DNA of 64,000 nt, taken from Maniola hyperantus. Its lineage: Eukaryota; Arthropoda; Insecta; Lepidoptera; Nymphalidae. This document shows, one piece after another, positions 1 to 9,897 of the stretch. The stretch lies in assembly GCF_902806685.2 (NCBI RefSeq), contig NC_048536.1:1178001-1242000 (forward strand). The letters are read 5' to 3'. Below the pieces are notes generated by a model. That model searched no databases. It was not told the DNA's origin and saw nothing but the letters and a program-made list of their open reading frames with translations. Every line of letters starts with the position of its first letter. The stretch's first letter is position 1. The position numbers and the translations under genes were made by a program.

Positions 1-103
1 CATCATAGTTTTTGAGTTATCCTGCAAAATGTCGAAAAAATGCGACTGTAGTACGGAACCCTCGGTCTGCGAGCCTGACTCGCACTTGGCCGGTTTTTTC
101 CGC
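1..103 (+). repeat. family D element, 3' end
   Basis: The window opens inside a family D element. The stretch from CATCATAGTTTTTGAG to GGCCGGTTTTTT matches the 3' quarter of the fuller copies at 12675-13145, 44583-45000 and 60013-60446. No coding capacity. Confidence 0.8.
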
Positions 104-480
104 AATGTACATCAAAGTATTGTAATCCGGAACAAGGAGCTACGGATCCGCTACGACAGACGGCGGTGTCGGTCGTCCGGCGCCGCGACGGACTGGCGCC
201 GACGACGGTGGGACCAAACATCCCCCACACCCCCGCAGTCTCACACCCTGGGGAGTGGGGACCATCACAGGGGCTGTATTGCGAAATGGGATTACGTCAT
301 CATTGCAAATTAACTTGGTATGGAATATGGATCTCGTACCACTAGTTGATGCCCACGACTTTCTACACGTAGATTTAGGTTTAGTTCTGTGTTCCATAAG
401 TTTATCTACCTAGTTAGTTTTAAATACTCTGTGCCTAGTTTTCATACGCGTACTATGCCCGTGTGTTGTGGACATAATCT
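104..480. other. intergenic, GC-rich patch without a recognised gene
   Basis: A GC-rich stretch (about 140-260) followed by a short relic of family B (from about 340, 'TTGATGCCCACGACTTTC'). Overlapping open frames on both strands look like chance frames in GC-rich DNA. Confidence 0.5.
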
Positions 481-720
481 ATATATATAAAAGGAAAAGG
501 TGACTGACTGACTGACTGACTGAATGACTGACTGACTGACTGACTGATCTATCAACGCACAGCTCAAACTACTGGACAGATCGGGCTGAAATTTGGCATG
601 CAGATAGCTATTATGACGTAGGCATCCGTAAAGGATTTTTGAAAATTCAACTCCTAAGGGGGTGAAATAGGGTTTTGAAATTTTGTAGTCCACGCGGACG
701 AAGTCGCGAGCATAAGCTAG
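480..720 (+). repeat. family A element
   Basis: Runs from TATATATAAAAGGAAAAGG through (GACT)n to CGCGGACGAAGTCGCGAGC. At least a dozen copies in both orientations lie in this window. Confidence 0.85.
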
Positions 721-856
721 TTTTTATTATAAGTGTTAATTTCTCATTGGAGACTGCTTTGGTTTAAGTGTTTTTATATATATACTATCTGTTTATCTAA
801 TTGTAACTGTTTGTCTCTACAAAATAAAATAAATTTAATTTAAAATTAAATTTATA

Positions 857-1019
857 AATCCCGGTCGGAACTCTTTGATTTTCCGAGATAAAAAGTAGCT
901 GTTACTATCCAGGTCTTGCATATCCATGCAAGAAATCACATCGATCTGTTACTCCGTTGCGACGTGATTGAAGTACAAACCAACAAACACACTTTCGCAT
1001 TTATATTATGGTACAATAA
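857..1019 (+). repeat. family B element, 5'-truncated
   Basis: Contains the family B core (ATTTTCCGAGATAAAAAGTA) and the tail ACAAACCAACAAACACAC followed by TTTCGCATTTATA. Confidence 0.8.
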
Positions 1020-1020
1020 G

Positions 1021-1268
1021 AATAGAATAATATATTTTTATTCAAGTAAACTTTACAAGTGCTTTTGAATCGTCAGGTAGTTTAATTTACCACCGGTTCG
1101 GAATGCCGTTCCTACCAAGAAGAACCAGCAAGAAACTCGGCGGTTGCTCTTTTTTAAAAGTTTTCAATTTACAATGTTATTATACCATACTGTACACAAG
1201 CCATTGCAGTCTCGTGCAATGCTGGAGCGAGTCAAATCCAAGCTTTTTTTATCGTTTACATAGTCTCA
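1021..1268 (-). mobile_element. LINE-2 3' end (CR1-like), fragment
   Basis: Reverse complement of the LINE-2 3' region seen at 3136-3442, including the shared 'GGTTCTTCTTGG' segment. The element's 3' tail on the minus strand runs into an ATTCTATT motif at 1021-1030. Confidence 0.75.
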
Positions 1269-1404
1269 ATTTCATAAAAGTCGTCTTGTTGTTGCTAGTC
1301 CTCGCACTGCTTTCCAACTTTTCGTCAGTGCCTTGGAAAGTTCAGCTTAGATTACTTAAGCAAACTTCCATCAACAGTGTAAACAACCATACCTATAGTA
1401 CGCG

Positions 1405-1550
1405 ACGGGTCCAGATGGCAATCGGGGTATGAACCGGGGGCACGCCCCGCTTTAAAGCACATCACCCGCGCTACCCCGCACCGGGTTAGCGCGGGAGCTG
1501 TGCGGGTGTGCGGGGCGTTCCCACCCCGATTGCCACCTCGACCTGTCACA
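1405..1550. repeat. GC-rich inverted repeat, MITE-like
   Basis: The left arm (GGCAATCGGGGT) and right arm (ACCCCGATTGCC) are inverted copies around a C/G-rich centre with CGCCCCGC-type blocks. It stands out against AT-rich surroundings. Element class unknown. Confidence 0.5.
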
Positions 1551-1701
1551 TACTGGCGACTGATAGCGTAGCAATAGGTATATCCAAGAAGATTTAACAC
1601 TAGTTATAGATAAAGGTACTATGCGTTTTAATTAAGAAGAACTTTTATCGTCTTAGTTCTTACACATTAAAAAAATTTTGCTTGTCTGTCTGTTTATTAG
1701 C

Positions 1702-1930
1702 AACTAGCTTATGCTCGCGACTTCGTCCGCGTGGACTACACAAATTTCAAACCCCTTTTTCACCCCCTTAGGAGTTGAATTTTCAAAAATCCTTTCTTAG
1801 CGGATGCCTACGTCATAATAGCTATCTGCATGCCAAATTTCAGCCCGATCCGTCCAGTAGTTTGAGCTGTGCGTTGATAGATCAGTCAGTCAGTCAGTCA
1901 GTCAGTCACCTTTTCCTTTTATATATTTAG
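1702..1930 (-). repeat. family A element
   Basis: Reverse-orientation copy, from TAGCTTATGCTCGCGACTTC to (AGTC)n and CCTTTTCCTTTTATATAT. Confidence 0.85.
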
Positions 1931-1942
1931 ATGAATACTCTG

Positions 1943-2185
1943 TCATCATCATCACTTATCGCCGCCATAGAGAGTTTCCTCTCAGTATGAGAAGCGTTTG
2001 GCCATAGTCCACCACGCTAGCCCAATGCGAATTAGCAGGCTTCACAACCTTATAGAATTCTCAGGCATAGAGGTTTGCCATTAAATCAAGTGATATTTTA
2101 ATCCGAAAAGTTAGAGGAGGTTCGAACCTCTGAACTCCCAAATAAGAAGCGGACGTCCTAACTACTAGGCTGTCACGACTATCAT
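1943..2185 (-). mobile_element. S1 SINE (tRNA-derived)
   Basis: On the minus strand the head is a diverged tRNA-like region with an A-box-like CTAGTAGTTAGGACG and a B-box-like GGTTCGAAC. The body carries the S1 'GAGAACTCTCAGGC'-type segment and a (GAT)n tail at 1943. Confidence 0.75.
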
Positions 2186-2209
2186 AAGCTAAGTAGTATC
2201 GTCATACTA

Positions 2210-2412
2210 CTTGGCTTATGCCCACGACTTCATCCGCGTGGACTGCGCTTTCAAACCCCTATTTTATCCCTTTAGGGGTTGTATTTTCAGACATCCATTC
2301 TTAGCGGATCTGTCTACGTCTGTGGTCTATCTGCACACCAAATTTCAGCCCGATCGGCCCAGTTGATAGATCAGTTAGTCAGTCAGTCAGCTAGTCAGCT
2401 TTTCCTTTTATG
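2210..2412 (-). repeat. family A element, diverged
   Basis: Same order of blocks as other family A copies but with more substitutions ('GCTTATGCCCACGACTTC' end, short (AGTC)n block). Confidence 0.75.
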
Positions 2413-2417
2413 TACAA

Positions 2418-2635
2418 CTAGAGGATGCCCTCGACTTCGTCATCGATTTTGGTTTTTACAAATCCCGTGGGAACTCTTTGATTTTCCGGGATAAAAAGTA
2501 GCCCATGTCCAAGGCCCCGGAATGTAAACTAATTTCAAATTTCATCAAAATCGGTTAAAGTGTTGGGCCGTGAAAAGCTAGCAAACAGACAGACAGACAG
2601 ACAGACACACATTCGCATTTATAATAATAGTATGG
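2418..2635 (+). repeat. family B element
   Basis: Begins near ACTAGAGGATGCCC, holds the GGGATAAAAAGTAGCCC core and ends in (CAGA)n with CACATTCGCATTTATAATAA. Confidence 0.8.
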
Positions 2636-2749
2636 GGTACAGATACAGATTTGGCGCGATTGCAGTGAGAAATAGTAAAATAGAAATTAATTAATGTTGT
2701 TTTGGTACTAGCGGGAAACTTTGATAGGTATGAGAGTTGCATACCTTTT

Positions 2750-3135
2750 TTTTTTTAACAGAGATAGCGAGCAAACGAACAGGCGGGTCATTTGCAGCAC
2801 CAGAGGAACCGCCGATGCGTTGCCGGCCTTTCAGGAATTTGTTGGTCCGCCCCTTGAATAACCCCATGTTGTAATCTAGTGGGAACACCGCCGAAGGGAG
2901 TTGATTCCACAGTTTGCATGTGCGTGGAATAAAGGATCTGGCACAACGGGTGGTCGAAGTGCTCCAGAAACCCAAGTGGTGAGGTTCGAATTGATTGCGA
3001 TGGCGTACGGTACGATTGTAGAAAAAGGAGGGTGGAATGAGATCAAACAACTCTTCGGAACACTCTCCATTATAGAGGCGATAGAACACGCAAAGAGAGC
3101 TTACGTCTCTGCGGTGTTCCAGACTTTCCAGCAAT
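2750..3135 (-). mobile_element. LINE-1 reverse transcriptase C-terminal fragment
   Basis: A minus-strand open frame carries FFYNRTVRH, then RSFIPRTCKLWNQLPSAVFP and FKGRTNKFLKGR. This Arg-rich plus LWNxLPSxVFP pattern is typical of the very end of non-LTR retrotransposon polyproteins; a second copy is at 52000-52412. No catalytic RT motifs remain, so it is a dead 5'-truncated copy. Confidence 0.7.
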
Positions 3136-3442
3136 TTTAGACTTGCCTTTACACAAGTTTAAAAAATGTGTTAAAAGTATGCTCCTAAAAAAAGCATATT
3201 ATATAGTCGCAGACTATGTAAACGATAAAAAAGCTTGGATTTGACTCGCTCCAGCAATGCACGGGGCTGCAATGGCTTGTATAGTACGGTATAATAACAT
3301 TGTAAATTGAAAAATTAAAAAGAGCAACCGCCGAGTTTCTTGCTGGTTCTTCTCGGTAGGAACGGCATTCCGAACCAGTGGTAAATTAAAACTACCTGAC
3401 TATTCATAAGCACTTTTAAAAAGTTTACATTAATAAAAAACA
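3136..3442 (+). mobile_element. LINE-2 3' end with RT C-terminus
   Basis: On the plus strand the frame reads LPLHKFKKCVKSMLLKKAYY and on to KKAW and a stop near 3244, a typical LINE RT C-terminal tail. About 195 bp of 3' UTR follows, then the element runs without a break into TTCTA repeats at 3443. I infer that the repeats are its natural 3' microsatellite tail. Confidence 0.75.
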
Positions 3443-5818
3443 TTCTATTCTATTCTATTCTATTCTATTCTATTCTATTCTATTCTATTCTATTCTATTC
3501 TATTCTATTCTATTCTATTCTATTCTATTCTATTCTATTCTATTCTATTCTATTCTATTCTATTCTATTCTATTCTATTCTATTCTATTCTATTCTATTC
3601 TATTCTATTCTATTCTATTCTATTCTATTCTATTCTATTCTATTCTATTCTATTCTATTCTATTCTATTCTATTCTATTCTATTCTATTCTATTCTATTC
3701 TATTCTATTCTATTCTATTCTATTCTATTCTATTCTATTCTATTCTATTCTATTCTATTCTATTCTATTCTATTCTATTCTATTCTATTCTATTCTATTC
3801 TATTCTATTCTATTCTATTCTATTCTATTCTATTCTATTCTATTCTATTCTATTCTATTCTATTCTATTCTATTCTATTCTATTCTATTCTATTCTATTC
3901 TATCTATTCTATTCTATTCTATTCTATTCTATTCTATTCTATTCTATTCTATTCTATTCTATTCTTCTATTCTATTCTATTCTATTCTATTCTATTCTAT
4001 TCTATTCTATTCTATTCTATTCTATTCTATTCTATTCTATTCTATTCTATCTATTCTATTCTATTCTATTTATATTCTATTCATTCTATCTATTCTATTC
4101 TATTCTATTCTATTCTTCTATTCTATTCATTCTATTCTATTCTATTCTATTCTATTCTATCTTATTATTCTATTCTATTCTATTCTATTCTATTCTATTC
4201 TATTCATTCTATTCTATTCTATTCTATTCTATTCTATTATTCTATTCTATTCTATTCTATTCTATTCTATTTATTCTATTCTATTCTATTCTATTCTATT
4301 CTATTCTATTCTATTCTATTCATTCTATCTATTCTATTCTATTCTATTCTATTCTATTCTATTCTATTCTATTCTATTCTATTCTATTCTATTTATCTAT
4401 TCTATTCTATTCTATTCTTCTATTCTATTCTATTCTATTCTATTCTATTCTATTCTATTCTATTCTATTCTATTCTATTCTATTCTATTCTATTCTATTC
4501 TATTCTATTCTATTCTATTCTATTCTATTCTATTCTATTCTATTCTATTCTATTCTATTCTATTCTATTCTATTCTATTCTATTCTATTCTATTCTATTC
4601 TATTCTATTCTATTCTATTCTATTCTATTCTATTCTATTCTATTCTATTCTATTCTATTCTATTCTATTCTATTCTATTCTATTCTATTCTATTCTATTC
4701 TATTCTATTCTATTCTATTCTATTCTATTCTATTCTATTCTATTCTATTCTATTCTATTCTATTCTATTCTATTCTATTCTATTCTATTCTATTCTATTC
4801 TATTCTATTCTATTCTATTCTATCCTATCCTATCCTATCCTATCCTATCCTATCCTATCCTATCCTATCCTATCCTATCCTATCCTATCCTATCCTATCC
4901 TATCCTATCCTATCCTATCCTATCCTATCCTATCCTATCCTATCCTATCCTATCCTATCCTATCCTATCCTATCCTATCCTATCCTATCCTATCCTATCC
5001 TATCCTATCCATCCTATCCTATCCTATCCTATCCTATCCTATCCTATCCTATCCTATCCTATCCTATCCTATCCTATCCTATCCTATCCTATCCTATCCT
5101 ATCCTATCCTATCCTATCCTATTCTATTCTATTCTATTCTATTCTATTCTATTCTATTCTATTCTATTCTATTCTATTCTATTCTATTCTATTCTATTCT
5201 ATTCTATTCTATTCTATTCTATTCTATTCTATTCTATTCTATTCTATTCTATTCTATTCTATTCTATTCTATTCTATTCTATTCATTCTAGTCCTATTCT
5301 AGTCTATTCTATTCTATTCCATTCCATTCCATTCCATTCCATTCCATTCCATTCCATTCCATTCCATTCCATTCCATTCCATTCCATTCCATTCCATTCC
5401 ATTCCTTCCATTCCATTCCATTCCATTCCATTCCATTCCATTCCATTCCATTCCATTCCATTCCATTCCATTCCATTCCATTCCATTCCATTCCATTCCA
5501 TTCCATTCCATTCTATTCTATTCTATTCTATTCTATTCTATTCTATTCTATTCTATTCTATTCTATTCTATTCTATTCTATTCTATTCTATTCTATTCTA
5601 TTCTATTCTATTCTATTCTATTCTATTCTATTCTATTCTATTCTATTCTATTCTAGTCTATTCTATTCTAGTCTATTCTATTCTATTCTATTCTATTCTA
5701 TTCTATTCTATTCTATTCTATTCTATTCTATTCTATTCTATTCTATTCTATTCTATTCTATTCTATTCTATTCTATTCTATTCTATTCTATTCTATTCTA
5801 TTCTATTCTATTCTATTC
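3443..5818. repeat. (TATTC)n pentanucleotide satellite, array 1
   Basis: About 2.4 kb of almost pure 5-bp repeat. Variant blocks are clustered: an unit-slip-rich zone at about 3900-4420, a TATCC block at about 4824-5120, and a TTCCA block at about 5316-5513, with plain TTCTA between them. Long open frames here are only repeat translation (FYSIL or MEWNG). Confidence 0.97.
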
Positions 5819-5914
5819 CAACGAGCCGGTTAGTTTGGGTTCGTCCACAAGTCGAACAGCCCGGAACTTCTTACTTGGAACGCATAGTACCTATTGTTAT
5901 GGTGTATTAAAGGA
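5819..5914 (+). repeat. 96-bp spacer, copy 1 of a direct repeat
   Basis: The non-satellite sequence from CAACGAGCCGGTTAGTTTGG to ATGGTGTATTAAAGGA is repeated at about 6923-7018. The two copies flank satellite array 2, so array plus spacer look tandemly duplicated. Confidence 0.9.
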
Positions 5915-6921
5915 TTCTATTCTATTCTATTCTATTCTATTCTATTCTATTCTATTCTATTCTATTCTATTCTATTCTATTCTATTCTATTCTATTCTAT
6001 TCTATTCTATTCTATTCTATTCTATTCTATTCTATTCTATTCTATTCTATTCTATTCTATTCTATTCTATTCTATTCTATTCTATTCTATTCTATTCTAT
6101 TCTATTCTATTCTATTCTATTCTATTCTATTCTATTCTATTCTATTCTATTCTATTCTATTCTATTCTATTCTATTCTATTCTATTCTATTCTATTCTAT
6201 TCTATTCTATTCTATTCTATTCTATTCTATTCTATTCTATTCTATTCTATTCTATTCTATTCTATTCTATTCTATTCTATTCTATTCTATTCTATTCTAT
6301 TCTATTCTATTCTATTCTATTCTATTCTATTCTATTCTATTCTATTCTATTCTATTCTATTCTATTCTATTCTATTCTATTCTATTCTATTCTATTCTAT
6401 TCTATTCTATTCTATTCTATTCTATTCTATTCTATTCTATTCTATTCTATTCTATTCTATTCTATTCTATTCTATTCTATTCTATTCTATTCTATTCTAT
6501 TCTATTCTATTCTATTCTATTCTATTCTATTCTATTCTATTCTATTCTATTCTATTCTATTCTATTCTATTCTATTCTATTCTATTCTATTCTATTCTAT
6601 TCTATTCTATTCTATTCTATTCTATTCTATTCTATTCTATTCTATTCTATTCTAGTCTAGTCTATTCTATTCTATTCTATTCTATTCTATTCCATTCCAT
6701 TCCATTCCATTCTATTCTATTCTATTCTATTCTATTCTATTCTATTCTATTCTATTCTATTCTATTCTATTCTATTCTATTCTATTCTATTCTATTCAAG
6801 TCTATTCTAGTCTATTCTATTCTAGTCTATTCTATTCTATTCTATTCTATTCTATTCTATTCTATTCTATTCTATTCTATTCTATTCTATTCTATTCTAT
6901 TCTATTCTATTCTATTCTATT
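5915..6921. repeat. (TATTC)n pentanucleotide satellite, array 2
   Basis: About 1 kb of repeat. Its first 740 bp or so are uninterrupted TTCTA; the end holds a few TTCTAG, TTCCA and TTCAAG variants. The very low variation suggests recent expansion. Confidence 0.97.
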
Positions 6922-6922
6922 C

Positions 6923-7018
6923 CAACGAGCCGGTTAGTTTGGGTTCGTCCACAAGTCGAACAGCCCGGAACTTCTTACTTGGAACGCATAGTACCTATTG
7001 TTATGGTGTATTAAAGGA
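6923..7018 (+). repeat. 96-bp spacer, copy 2 of a direct repeat
   Basis: Appears identical to 5819-5914. After it the sequence leaves the satellite into a GC-rich unique stretch (7030-7180, with GCGGCGACGGCGCGGCGCC). Confidence 0.9.
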
Positions 7019-7306
7019 AAGGGGATGAAAGTGGGGTAGAAGGGCGCAAGCGGCGACGGCGCGGCGCCGCGGTATTGGCAAATTTTGGCGGATCGCCGGA
7101 GTCAGGGAGTTCGGAGACCCCGTATCGGGAATGTTACGAGGTCTTTGTAAACTCTGTTCACTAACATAGTGTCGCTACTCAACTAGTGTTTATTATTTAT
7201 TTTTATTTATTACAATAAACACAAGAATAATATAGTAGGTAGGTAGGTATTCTATTGTATTCTTAGAATAGAAAACATTTATTTAACAAACACAGTGAAA
7301 AATCTA

Positions 7307-7531
7307 AATATATAAAAGGAAAAGGTGACTGACTGACTGACTGACTGACTGATCTATCAACGCACAGCTCAAACTACTGGACGGATCGGGCTGAAATTTT
7401 GCATGCAGATAGCTATTATGACGTAAGCATCCGCTAAGAAAGGATTTTTGAAAATTCAGCTCCTAAGGGGGTGAAATAGGGGTTTGAAATTTGTGTAGTC
7501 CACGCGGACGAAGTCGCGAGCATAAGCTAGT
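7307..7531 (+). repeat. family A element
   Basis: Complete copy from TATATAAAAGGAAAAGGTGA to GCGAGCATAAGCTAGTAA. Confidence 0.85.
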
Positions 7532-7734
7532 AATATAATAAAAGCAAAATAATAAATTCGCCTGCGGGTATAGCGACACTAAGTTAGTGAACAGACTTTA
7601 GTTTGACCTGTTTGTACTATGTAGTTGATGCCCGTGACTTCATGTGCATTTAGGCTTTTGAAAATCGCGTGGGAACTCTTTAATATTCCGGGATAAAAGT
7701 AGCCTATAGCACTCTACTGCTGTGATAGCCTAGT

Positions 7735-8056
7735 TAAGCTGTGATAGCCTAGTGGTTAGGACGTCCGCCTTCTAATCGGAGGTCGGGGGTTCGATCCCGG
7801 GCACGCACCTCTAACTTTTCGGAGCTATGTGCGTTTTAATTAATTAAATATCACTTGCTTTAACGGTGAAGGAAAACATTGTGAGGAAACCTGCATGCCT
7901 GAGAGTTCTCCATAATGTTCTCAAAGGTGTGTGAAGTCTACCAATCCGCACATGGCCAGCGTGGTAGACTATGGCCAAAACCCTTCTCACTCTGAGAGGA
8001 GACCCGCGCTCTGTAGTCAGCTGGTGATGGGTTGATCATGATGATGATGATGATAT
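7735..8056 (+). mobile_element. S1 SINE, complete copy
   Basis: The tRNA-like head GTGATAGCCTAGTGGTTAGG holds a good pol III A box and GGTTCGATCCC a good B box. A body with GAGAACTCTCAGGC-type sequence and a (GAT)n tail ending near 8056 follow. It is a SINE, not a tRNA gene, since no cloverleaf with a proper anticodon stem can be drawn with confidence. Confidence 0.85.
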
Positions 8057-8156
8057 CACTCTTCAGGTCTTTAAGTATCGCCATACAAAAATTCACGACG
8101 ATACGTCGCTCCGTTGTGACGTGATTGAAGAACAAACCAACAAACCACAACACACC

Positions 8157-8330
8157 TTTGAGAAGACTATGAAGAACTCTCAGGCATGATTCCTCACGAT
8201 GTTTTCCTTCACCGTTAAAGCAAGTGATATTTAATTACTTAAAACGCACATAACTCCGAAAAGTTAGAGGTGCGTGCCCGGGATCGAACCCCTGACCTCC
8301 AATTAAGAGGTTAGGACTTAACCACGATGC
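8157..8330 (-). mobile_element. S1 SINE, truncated copy
   Basis: Inverse orientation. The B-box region (GGGATCGAACCCCTGACC on the plus strand) is intact; the distal body and (GAT)n tail are missing. Confidence 0.75.
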
Positions 8331-8432
8331 GTGCGCGAACTGACTCCCTTTGAAAAAGGACCCCGGAAGGGTTCGAAACTAGTCGGGCTAACGTCGACTA
8401 CACACGTGAGTAAAGCCGGGTGTGAGATATTA
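8328..8432 (+). repeat. short repeat with GAAACTAGTCGGGCTAACG
   Basis: The segment from GATGCGTGCGCGAACTGA to GTGTGAGATAT recurs at 23968-24070 with about 10% differences. Class unknown. Confidence 0.6.
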
Positions 8433-8463
8433 TATATATAAAGAAATAATCATCTTAATATAA

Positions 8464-8483
8464 TATAAAAGGAAAAGGTAACT

Positions 8484-8517
<34 letters not shown>

Positions 8518-8694
8518 TCTATCAACGCACAGCTCAAACTACTGGACGGATCGGGCTGAAATTTGGCATGCAGATAGCTATTATGACGTAGGCATCCGCT
8601 AAGATAGGATTTTTGAAAATTCAACCCCTAAGGGGGTGAAATAGGGGTTTGAAATTTGTGTGTCCACGCGAACGAAGTCGCGAGCATAAGCTAG
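8464..8694 (+). repeat. family A element
   Basis: Complete copy with a (GACT)n block, followed by the usual TGATCTATCAACGCACAGCT. Confidence 0.85.
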
Positions 8695-9897
8695 TGTATT
8701 ATAAAATCAGTTCAGATTTGACGCAGTTATGGAGTAAAATCGGTAAAAAAATTGATCCTGTACTTATCCTGCAGAATCCCAATTTTTTTCGGAATAAAAC
8801 TACTTACCCTAATATATTATGTTAACCCAGACTATCGGCTACCATTGTACCAAATCGCATTTGAATCCGTTTTGTAGTTGTTTTTCAAAATTTATTGTTT
8901 TTTTTCTATTTTTGTGTGAAAATCTTAGTGCGGTTTACAGAATACATCTACTTAGGTAGGTACCAAGTTTCAACAGTATATCTCTTACAGTTTAGGAAAA
9001 AATTACATCAGGGTTCCGTTTTTAACCATTTGACTACGGAACCCTAAAAAGCAAGCAACCCGCCCTGGCTTAGTACGTGTAGGTTGCTTGAGAGAAACAA
9101 TAACTCCAATATTCCCAAGAATGGAAAGTCATAAAATGGCGAGATTTTTTATTAATGCCATCGACTCTCCATATTTTTCTAAGTTTCTGTCTTCAATAAG
9201 ATATTATACTTTCTTAGATTATAGTTTTTGTTTTATCTACTTAACTAGTGCGAAAATCAAAGTCATGTTAAATTTATTAAGAATATTTTTATTATTGCTA
9301 TTCCGCAAAACAATATGGTTATAAATGAAACACGGTATATATTAAATGCATTTAATTTATATTTAAGCCTGAAAATGAATACAGTATCCATCTACAAAGG
9401 GGGTCGTTGTACATCATTATTCATTACAAATCAAAAGTAGGTAGGACAGACAAACAGACAGAAACAAAGTGACCCTATAAGGGTTCCGTTTTTCCTTTTG
9501 AGGTACGGAATTTCATACAAGGTCCCATACTAAGCGAACATTTTGACGTTTGATAAAAAGTCGCTGATTTGACTAGTAAGTAGTCACCATTGATATTCTT
9601 CTCAGAATAAGGACTGTTGTTAGAAGTAGCCCTATTGTGACACTTAGTGTTAGAGCGAGATAGCTAAATGCATTAAAGCTCTTGTTAGAACGTGACAAAA
9701 TGATTATGCTTTGTCCTTATCACCGTGGCCACTTTTTTTTGTTTGTCAAAATGTATTTGTACGTGAGTATTTGACAAACAACGTGAAGTGTAGAAGGAAT
9801 GAAATTTCACAAGTAAGAAAATCTGCTTGAGCGAGAGGGACTGAGGGGGTCACGCTAGTTGCAAATCTGGACATATCTGTGATATTCTTGATGTAAT
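8695..9897. other. gene-free stretch downstream of beta copy 1
   Basis: Contains relics with AGGGTTCCGT ends (8995-9045 and 9478-9512). Otherwise no recognised repeat or gene. It should contain the 3' UTR of beta copy 1, which reads towards lower coordinates from 9897. Confidence 0.5.

Noticed and set aside
1855..1912. CRISPR-like array from regularly repeated AGTC units
   Set aside because: A simple (AGTC)n run within family A elements of an animal genome; no spacers.
2691..3134. 147-residue protein gene
   Set aside because: The sequence matches another degraded copy at 52000-52412 and has the LWNQLPSAVFP pattern of a LINE end.
5304..5511. Three overlapping MEWNG-repeat open frames
   Set aside because: Translation of the TTCCA satellite block on the minus strand.
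5835..7028. 397-residue open frame of FYSIL repeats
   Set aside because: It is only the translation of the TTCTA satellite (a 5-bp repeat stays open in all frames lacking a stop); no start context and no other features.
7735..7810. tRNA gene
   Set aside because: The A and B boxes are good, but the sequence continues into a SINE body present in many copies, and the cloverleaf is imperfect.
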